Shown in pieces: positions 37,362 to 42,020 of a DNA stretch of 42,020 nucleotides. A program made the translations under genes and the position numbers. This stretch comes from Streptomyces sp. UNOB3_S3 (GTDB taxonomy: Bacteria; Actinomycetota; Actinomycetes; Streptomycetales; Streptomycetaceae): contig NZ_JAILXP010000011.1 in the NCBI RefSeq assembly GCF_020740895.1, positions 1-42,020 on the forward strand, written 5' to 3'. Each line of letters starts with the position of its first letter. Positions within the stretch are counted from its first letter, which is position 1. The notes below the pieces were generated by a model. That model searched no databases, had not been told where the DNA came from, and saw only the letters and a list, made by a program, of their open reading frames with translations.

Positions 37362-38065
37362 CGCACCCTCCCTGGCTCCTACCGCGATCCGCGTACAGAA
37401 CGTAACGCCGTGTGCCTGCTGGAGCCAGGGTCAGGTCTTTCCGGCCAACTCTGGCTGCGCGACGTTCTCAAGCAACCTGAGCGGCGAATTCCGCACGGAT
37501 GTGTCGTCCGGACAGCCCCTTCATCGGAGAGGCCGCCTGAACCGGACAACGAAGAGAGCGGTATTTCGGTATTTATGATGGAACTTGCGAGCTCGTTGGT
37601 CATCGTGCCGGCGCTGACTGAAAGTGGTCACGCTCCGCCTCCTGTATGACCTGGGTCCTGCTGAGGCGGATCTTTTGATCGGCCCGATAGAGGAGGTCCG
37701 AGACGCCCGCATACGTACCATCTTCACTGCGGAGTCTCGTTTCTTGGAGCAAGGCGCGCTTCTTCGGGCCAGGGGCAACGCCGATCCCCTCGACCGGGCA
37801 GGCCGACTGCTGAGCCGGCAGCCCGTACGCGAGGCCGAGGGCACGGTGCCCGGCATGGCGACGGCATGCTCGGCCCGGCTATCTGATGCGATTGAACGTT
37901 TCCTCCTCTGCCCGTTTTCGACCGCCCGCACCGATTCGTCACTCGTTCCGGTGATTGCGGGCCGGACTTTCGTTGACCGAACCTGGAATACCGGACGGGT
38001 GCGTCGCACCGGCCCGGGGCGGCTTTCCAGCCGGAGGGGCCGTCGGAGGATCAGGGGGAGAGGCC
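37362..38065. other. Divergent intergenic region between Bell/NLR operon and pqq operon
   Basis: 704 bp. Contains promoters for both operons; an AT-rich patch at 37555-37600 is the likeliest start of the Bell gene's transcription or the pqq leader. A plus-strand frame from 37624 (MVTLRLLYDLGPAEADLLIG and about 90 further residues) has protein-like composition but lacks a ribosome binding site, has modest G/C at third positions and degenerates into Arg-rich sequence after about residue 100. It may be a decayed gene; I do not call it as functional. Confidence 0.4.
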
Positions 38066-38230
38066 ATGCCGGACATCGCACCGTCGACCGCCGCCACCGA
38101 GCCCGTTACGGGTGCCGCCGGTGACCCGCGCCAGGATGCCCCCGCCGTCGGCTCGCGGCCCTGGGCGCCGCCCGCGTTCACCGATGTCGAGCTCGCCGCC
38201 GAGGTCACCGCCTACGCCGGACGGTGGTAG
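38066..38230 (+). CDS. pqqA: PqqA, PQQ precursor peptide
   Basis: 54 aa from ATG 38066 with GGGGGAG upstream. The C-terminal PWAPPAFTDVELAAEVTAYA has the conserved E-x-x-x-Y pair (EVTAY) whose Glu and Tyr are crosslinked by PqqE and become PQQ; it is followed by GRW. The N-terminal about 30 residues are longer than in Gram-negative PqqA (about 24 aa). It lies 40 bp upstream of pqqC. Ribosomal peptide precursor of pyrroloquinoline quinone. Confidence 0.9.
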   Translation: MPDIAPSTAATEPVTGAAGDPRQDAPAVGSRPWAPPAFTDVELAAEVTAYAGRW

Positions 38231-38270
38231 CCCCCACCCGGAACGGAATCCCGCGACCGGGAGGAACCCC

Positions 38271-38975
38271 ATGACCGACCCGGAGGCCCGCAGCACGGCC
38301 GAGTTCACCGCCGCCCTCCACGCGCACGAGGACCGGTACTGGCACAAGCACCCCCTCCACCTCCGGCTGCACGAAGGACGCCTCGCGCCGGACGAGTTGC
38401 GGCAGTGGATCGCCAACCGGTGGTACTACCAGAAGTGGCTGCCCCAGAAGGACGCCGCCATCATCGCCAACTGCCCCCTCGCCGACGTGCGTCGGCGCTG
38501 GGTGCGGCGCATCGCCGACCAGGACGGCAGCGGCGACCGGCCCGGCGGGCACGCCCAGTGGCTCGACCTCGCCGAGGCCGCCGGGCTCACCCGCGCCGAG
38601 GTCCTGGACGAACGCCACGTCCTGCCCGGGGTGCGCTTCGCCACCGACGCGTACGTCGCCTTCGCCCGCAACCGGCCCTGGACCGAGGCCGTCGCCGCCT
38701 CCCTCACCGAGCTCTTCTCACCCGCCCTCATGCGCACCCGCCTCACCGCCCTGCGCACCCACTACCCCTGGATCGCCCCCACCGGCCACCGCTACCACCA
38801 GACCCGCCCCGACACCGCCACCGACGACGCCGGCCACGCGCTCACCCTCGTCACCACCCACTGCGTCACCCGCGAACAGCAGGACGCCGCCCTCGCCGCG
38901 CTCGGGTTCAAATGCGAGGTGCTGTGGAGCATGCTTGACGCTCTTGAGCACGAACACGCTGGTCGCGGCCGGTGA
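38271..38975 (+). CDS. pqqC: PqqC, pyrroloquinoline-quinone synthase
   Basis: 234 aa from ATG 38271, with GGGAGG upstream. Family blocks: HAHEDRYWHKHPLHLRLHEG, WIANRWYYQKWLPQKDAAII, DVRRRWVRRIADQDGS, HPYPWIAP-type THYPWIAPTGHRYHQTRP and CVTREQQDAALAALGFKCEV. PqqC catalyses the final ring closure and eight-electron oxidation of AHQQ to PQQ using O2, without a metal. Its GTGA stop overlaps the pqqD start. Confidence 0.94.
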   Translation: MTDPEARSTAEFTAALHAHEDRYWHKHPLHLRLHEGRLAPDELRQWIANRWYYQKWLPQKDAAIIANCPLADVRRRWVRRIADQDGSGDRPGGHAQWLDLAEAAGLTRAEVLDERHVLPGVRFATDAYVAFARNRPWTEAVAASLTELFSPALMRTRLTALRTHYPWIAPTGHRYHQTRPDTATDDAGHALTLVTTHCVTREQQDAALAALGFKCEVLWSMLDALEHEHAGRGR

Positions 38976-39244
38976 CTTGTTGGAGGCTGCGGCCGGGCGT
39001 ACGGCTGGCCCACGACTCCGTCCGGGACGCCGGTGTACTGCTGCACCCCGAGGGGGTGCTGATCGTGAACGAGACGGCTGCCCGCGTTCTCGCCCTCTGC
39101 GACGGGAAGACGGACCTGGCCGCGATCGCCGACGTCCTGTCCCGGACGTATGACGTCGTTCCCGTGCACGACCTCGAGGGTTTTCTCGACGCGCTGGCCC
39201 GGCGGCGGTTGGTCGAGCCCGCCGAAGGGGCCCGCCATGGATAA
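38972..39244 (+). CDS. pqqD: PqqD, PqqA-binding chaperone
   Basis: 90 aa from GTG 38972, overlapping the pqqC stop (GTGA). Winged-helix-like RRE domain: RLRPGVRLAHDSVRDAGVLL, LHPEGVLIVNETAARVLALC, KTDLAAIADVLSRTYDVV, DLEGFLDALARRRLVEP. PqqD binds PqqA and delivers it to PqqE. Overlaps pqqE by 8 nt. Confidence 0.92.
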   Translation: MTCWRLRPGVRLAHDSVRDAGVLLHPEGVLIVNETAARVLALCDGKTDLAAIADVLSRTYDVVPVHDLEGFLDALARRRLVEPAEGARHG

Positions 39245-40301
39245 GCCGCTCGGCATGCTCGCCGAGCTCACCTACCGCTGCCCCCTCCGCTGCGGCTACT
39301 GCTCCAACCCCACAGGCCCCCACGCGCGCTCCGGCGAGCTCACCACCGAAGAGTGGTACCGGGTACTCGACGAAGCCCGCGCGCTGGGAGTGCTCCAGGT
39401 CCATCTCTCCGGAGGAGAACCCCTTCTGCGCCGCGACCTGCCCGGTCTCGTCGCCCACGCGCATCACCTCGGGCTCTACAGCAGCCTCATCACCGGCGGG
39501 CAGGGCCTGAACACCGACCGACTGGCCACCCTTGTCGCATCCGGCCTCGACCACATACAGATCAGCGTCCAGGACGCCGACGCCACGGCCGCCGACGCCA
39601 TCGCCGGACGCTCCGCACACCGGCGCAAACTCACCGCCGCCCGGCTGGTCAAGGAAGCCGGTCTCCCTCTCACCCTCAATGTCGTTCTGCACCGCGCCAA
39701 CATCGGCCGCATCGCCGCCCTCGTCGACCTGGCCCTACGACTGCGCGCCGACCGGCTCGAACTCGCCAACGCGCAGTACTACGGGTCGGCCCTGCTCAAC
39801 CTCCGCTCCCTGCTGCCCACCCGCGCACAGCTCGACGCGGCGGAGACCGTCGTACAGGAGGCCCGGCACACCCTCGCCCGCCGACTGGAGATCGTCTATG
39901 TGCGCTCCGACCTCCACGACGGCGTCCCCAAGCCCTGTATGCATGGGTGGGGCAGCCGGCAGTTCACCGTCACGCCGGGCGGCGACGTTCTTCCCTGTCC
40001 GGCCGCCGCGCGCATCCCCGGACTGGACGTGCCCCAAGTTCGGCGGGCGTCCCTCGCTGACATCTGGTTCCATTCGTCCGTGTTCAACCGCTTCCGGGGG
40101 ACGGAATGGATGCCCGAGCCCTGCCGCAGCTGCCCGCTCAAGGAGACCGACCACGGCGGCTGCCGCTGCCAGGCCTTCCAGCTGACCGGCGACCCCGCCG
40201 CCACCGACCCGGCCTGCCGGCTCTCCCCGCACCACGCGCTCGTACGCGCCCTCGTCCAGGACGCCGAAACCGCCCCCGACACGCTTCGGTACCGGGCATG
40301 A
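39237..40301 (+). CDS. pqqE: PqqE, radical SAM/SPASM peptide crosslinking enzyme
   Basis: 354 aa from ATG 39237. Radical SAM motif CPLRCGYC (three Cys for the SAM cluster) near residue 17, SGGEPLLRRD and IQISVQDADA. C-terminal SPASM domain with Cys in PKPCMHGWGSRQ, DVLPCPAAA and PEPCRSCPLKETDHGGCRCQ for two auxiliary Fe-S clusters. It forms the C-C bond between Glu and Tyr of PqqA bound to PqqD. The stop overlaps the pqqB ATG (ATGA). Confidence 0.96.
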   Translation: MDKPLGMLAELTYRCPLRCGYCSNPTGPHARSGELTTEEWYRVLDEARALGVLQVHLSGGEPLLRRDLPGLVAHAHHLGLYSSLITGGQGLNTDRLATLVASGLDHIQISVQDADATAADAIAGRSAHRRKLTAARLVKEAGLPLTLNVVLHRANIGRIAALVDLALRLRADRLELANAQYYGSALLNLRSLLPTRAQLDAAETVVQEARHTLARRLEIVYVRSDLHDGVPKPCMHGWGSRQFTVTPGGDVLPCPAAARIPGLDVPQVRRASLADIWFHSSVFNRFRGTEWMPEPCRSCPLKETDHGGCRCQAFQLTGDPAATDPACRLSPHHALVRALVQDAETAPDTLRYRA

Positions 40302-41185
40302 GGCTACGGATCCTGGGCACCGCGGCCGGCGGCGGGCTGCCGCAGTGGAACTGCGCCTGCCCCGGCTGTGCCCGGGCCCGCGCCGCCGGGCCCCGCGCCT
40401 GGCGCACCCAGGAGTGCCTGGCCGTCTCCGTCTCCCCGGACGCCTGGTACCTCGTCAACGCCTCACCCGACGACCGCGCCCAGATCCTCGCCGCCCCCGG
40501 CCTCGCCCCGCCCGACGGCACCCGCCACACCCCGCTGCGCGGCGTCCTCCTCACCGACGGCGAACTCGACCACACCGCCGGACTGCTGGCCCTGCGCGAG
40601 GGCGCCGCCCTCGACCTGTACGCCCCGCCCGCCGTCCTGGACGCGCTGGACGGCCCGTTCCCGCTCCGTACGCTGCTCGCGCCCTATGGCTCCGCCCGCT
40701 GGCACGCGGTGGGATCCGGCCCGGGCGAGGACGCTCTGCTTCTGGACGGCGGGCGGCTGCGGGTGACGCCCGTCCCCGTCAGCGACAAACGGCCCCGGTA
40801 TGCCTCCGGAACCGTCGCCCCCGGGCCCTGGGTGGTCGCCTACCGGTTCGACGACACCGCCACCGGCGGCGCCGCCGTCTACGCGCCCTCCCTCGCCCGC
40901 TGGCCGGACACCCTCGACGCCGCTCTGGCCGGGGCGGACTGCCTGATCCTCGACGGCACCTTCTGGAGCGAGGACGAGATGGGCGGCGCCCGCGCGATGG
41001 GCCACCTCCCCGTCGACGGCCCCGGTGGGACGCTCGTACGCCTGCGCGATCACCAGGACGTCCGCTGTCTCTACACCCACCTCAACAACACCAACCCCCT
41101 CGCGGACCCGGCATCCCCCGAGCGCACCGCCCTCGTCGGGACGCCGGTGGAGGTTCCCTCCGACGGGATGGAGATCGAGTTGTGA
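40298..41185 (+). CDS. pqqB: PqqB, metallo-beta-lactamase-fold oxygenase
   Basis: 295 aa from ATG 40298, overlapping pqqE by 4 nt. MBL-fold blocks: MRLRILGTAAGGGLPQWNCA, with Cys pair CPGC, VNASPDDRAQILA, LLTDGELDHTAGLLALREG, DCLILDGTFW, DEMGGARAMGHLPV, YTHLNNTNPLADPASPERTA. PqqB is an iron-dependent tyrosine-type hydroxylase acting on the crosslinked intermediate. Last gene of pqqACDEB; no pqqF-type protease or PQQ-dependent dehydrogenase is visible in the window. Confidence 0.95.
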   Translation: MRLRILGTAAGGGLPQWNCACPGCARARAAGPRAWRTQECLAVSVSPDAWYLVNASPDDRAQILAAPGLAPPDGTRHTPLRGVLLTDGELDHTAGLLALREGAALDLYAPPAVLDALDGPFPLRTLLAPYGSARWHAVGSGPGEDALLLDGGRLRVTPVPVSDKRPRYASGTVAPGPWVVAYRFDDTATGGAAVYAPSLARWPDTLDAALAGADCLILDGTFWSEDEMGGARAMGHLPVDGPGGTLVRLRDHQDVRCLYTHLNNTNPLADPASPERTALVGTPVEVPSDGMEIEL

Positions 41186-41192
41186 GTGCCTT

Positions 41193-41858
41193 CTAGCCGC
41201 TTGTGTTCATCGCGGTCGTGTTCATCGCGGTCGTGTTCATCGCGAACTCCACCGCCGCCACCCGCTCCCGCGACACCCGGTCCAGCAGCACCACCGACGC
41301 CGCCTCCGGCAGCGAGCCCCCGGACAGCCCGCCCAGCAGCCGGTCCAGCCCCCTGCGGTGCCTGTCGAAGACGCGCCGGGGCGCCCACCGGCCCCGGGCC
41401 TCCTGACCGGCCAGGGCCTCGCTCGCGGTCACGTCCAGCAGGATCAGATGCAGCTCGTGCCCCTGCCGCGCAGCCTCCCGCGCCAGCCACCGGCGCATCC
41501 ACGCCCGGCTGCCGCAGTCGTGCACCAGGAACGGCCGGCCGCCGCGCACCTCCGCGCGCAGCCACCGGAAGTGTTTCGCGCGGGCCCAAGGGCGGTACAC
41601 GGCGTACGGCAGCCAGGCGGGCATGACCGCTTCGCACGCTTCGTGGGCCGTGCGTGGGTCCACGGCGGGGGCGGTCGTGGACGCGGACAGACGCCGTAGC
41701 AGGGTGCTCTTTCCGCTGCCGGGCAGGCCGGAGACGACCAGTACGGTGCCCGCCGGGTAGGACAGGGTGAGCGGGGGGCCTTCCTGGCCCCGTAGGTCCG
41801 TCAGGCCGTGCGGCGTCGTCGCCGTCGCCACGGTGGCCGACCCGCGTATGTGGTCCAC
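41193..41858 (-). CDS. P-loop ATPase/kinase (zeta-toxin/AAA-like)
   Basis: 221 aa from GTG 41858 (VDHIRGSATVATATTPHGLT), preceded by AAAGGA at 7 nt; the longer frame toward the right edge runs into adapter sequence. Walker A GLPGSGKSTLLRR near residue 45, followed by AHEACEAVMPAWLPYAVYRP, FLVHDCGSRAWMRRWLAREA with an acidic residue after a hydrophobic strand (Walker B-like), and LLDVTASEALAGQEARGRWA, typical of small-molecule or nucleotide kinase-like P-loop enzymes that occur widely in Streptomyces. C-terminus AMNTTAMNTTAMNTSG is encoded by a 15-bp tandem repeat. Function unknown; convergent with pqqB, 7 bp apart. Confidence 0.82.
   Translation of the reverse strand: MDHIRGSATVATATTPHGLTDLRGQEGPPLTLSYPAGTVLVVSGLPGSGKSTLLRRLSASTTAPAVDPRTAHEACEAVMPAWLPYAVYRPWARAKHFRWLRAEVRGGRPFLVHDCGSRAWMRRWLAREAARQGHELHLILLDVTASEALAGQEARGRWAPRRVFDRHRRGLDRLLGGLSGGSLPEAASVVLLDRVSRERVAAVEFAMNTTAMNTTAMNTSG
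41203..41244. repeat. 15-bp tandem repeat in the end of the ATPase gene
   Basis: GTGTTCATCGCGGTC occurs twice in tandem, then a partial third unit GTGTTCATCGCG. It encodes repeated AMNTT at the C-terminus of the ATPase, in frame because the unit is 15 bp. Likely length-variable by slippage. Confidence 0.85.
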
Positions 41859-42002
41859 GTCCAGTCCTTTGCTCGTGTGTCGGAAGCCCAGTCGTGGAGA
41901 CGGCTCTCGTGGCCGGCCGGTTGCCCCGCACCGGGGGCGCCCTGTTCGGGTGCGGCCCGGTGGGCTGGTTGTGCCCACCCTCCCCCAGCTACCGCTGGGG
42001 GG

Positions 42003-42020
42003 CTGTCCCTTATACACATC
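42003..42020 (+). other. Nextera-like transposon adapter remnant at contig end
   Basis: CTGTCCCTTATACACATC differs at one base from the Tn5/Nextera mosaic-end sequence CTGTCTCTTATACACATC. Read in reverse it encodes the MCIRDS artefact seen in many assemblies (AGA to AGG, still Arg). It is sequencing adapter, not genomic DNA. Confidence 0.9.

Noticed and set aside
37624..38124. Plus-strand frame of 166 codons before pqqA
   Set aside because: First 100 residues look protein-like but there is no ribosome binding site, and the end is Arg-rich and overlaps pqqA; at most a decayed gene.
41801..42019. Minus-strand frame starting MCIRDS at the right edge
   Set aside because: Starts in adapter sequence.

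Overview
The window looks like a contig from a high-GC actinomycete, almost certainly a Streptomyces. Codon third positions are mostly G/C, GTG and TTG starts are common, and the gene content is typical of the genus: 2-methylisoborneol genes, a NarL-type two-component pair, an NB-ARC/TPR protein and lanthipeptide genes. The left edge cuts through a gene. The right edge ends in a sequence nearly identical to the Nextera transposon adapter, so the window probably is one short-read contig. I saw no rRNA, tRNA or CRISPR.

Layout: 1-651 is the N-terminal part of a class III/IV lanthipeptide synthetase. 956-5016 holds an ABC transporter operon divergent from a histidine kinase/response regulator pair, with an 11-bp inverted repeat between them. 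5077-7250 has a collapsed peptidase pseudogene, an isochorismatase-like hydrolase and a GlxA-type AraC regulator. 7369-11559 encodes a large adenylation-thiolation-membrane synthetase with the architecture of epsilon-poly-L-lysine synthetase (Pls). 12088-15652 is the 2-methylisoborneol operon: a Family 2B encapsulin shell, the terpene cyclase cargo and the GPP methyltransferase. 16446-22216 is a mixed accessory stretch: a secreted ricin-type lectin, a DJ-1-like protein, an IS630-type element carrying a SnoaL-like passenger gene, a secreted protein, an SMI1/KNR4 protein and a GNAT. 22298-26235 contains a hydrolase and a compact class IV lanthipeptide locus (lanL plus two precursor genes too short for routine gene calling). 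26640-28199 is a protealysin-like M4 protease with an emfourin-like inhibitor. 28807-32383 is an M48-type membrane peptidase with a small membrane partner. 32850-33677 is a methyltransferase. 34220-37361 is a two-gene module, a Bell-like effector plus an NB-ARC/TPR receptor, that share an amyloid-signalling-like motif. 38066-41185 is pqqACDEB, followed by a convergent P-loop ATPase.

Most interesting: (i) the Bell/NLR pair, whose shared beta-motif predicts a prion-like signalling switch for regulated cell death or phage defence; (ii) the class IV lanthipeptide locus, whose two cores place the Cys pair before all Ser/Thr, the reverse of the usual ring polarity; (iii) the Pls-like polyamino-acid synthetase; (iv) the encapsulin-linked 2-MIB operon, whose cyclase has an altered Asp-rich motif. 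A 69-bp hairpin element occurs twice, 17.7 kb apart, and the small membrane protein beside the M48 peptidase shares a helix pattern with the Bell-like effector.
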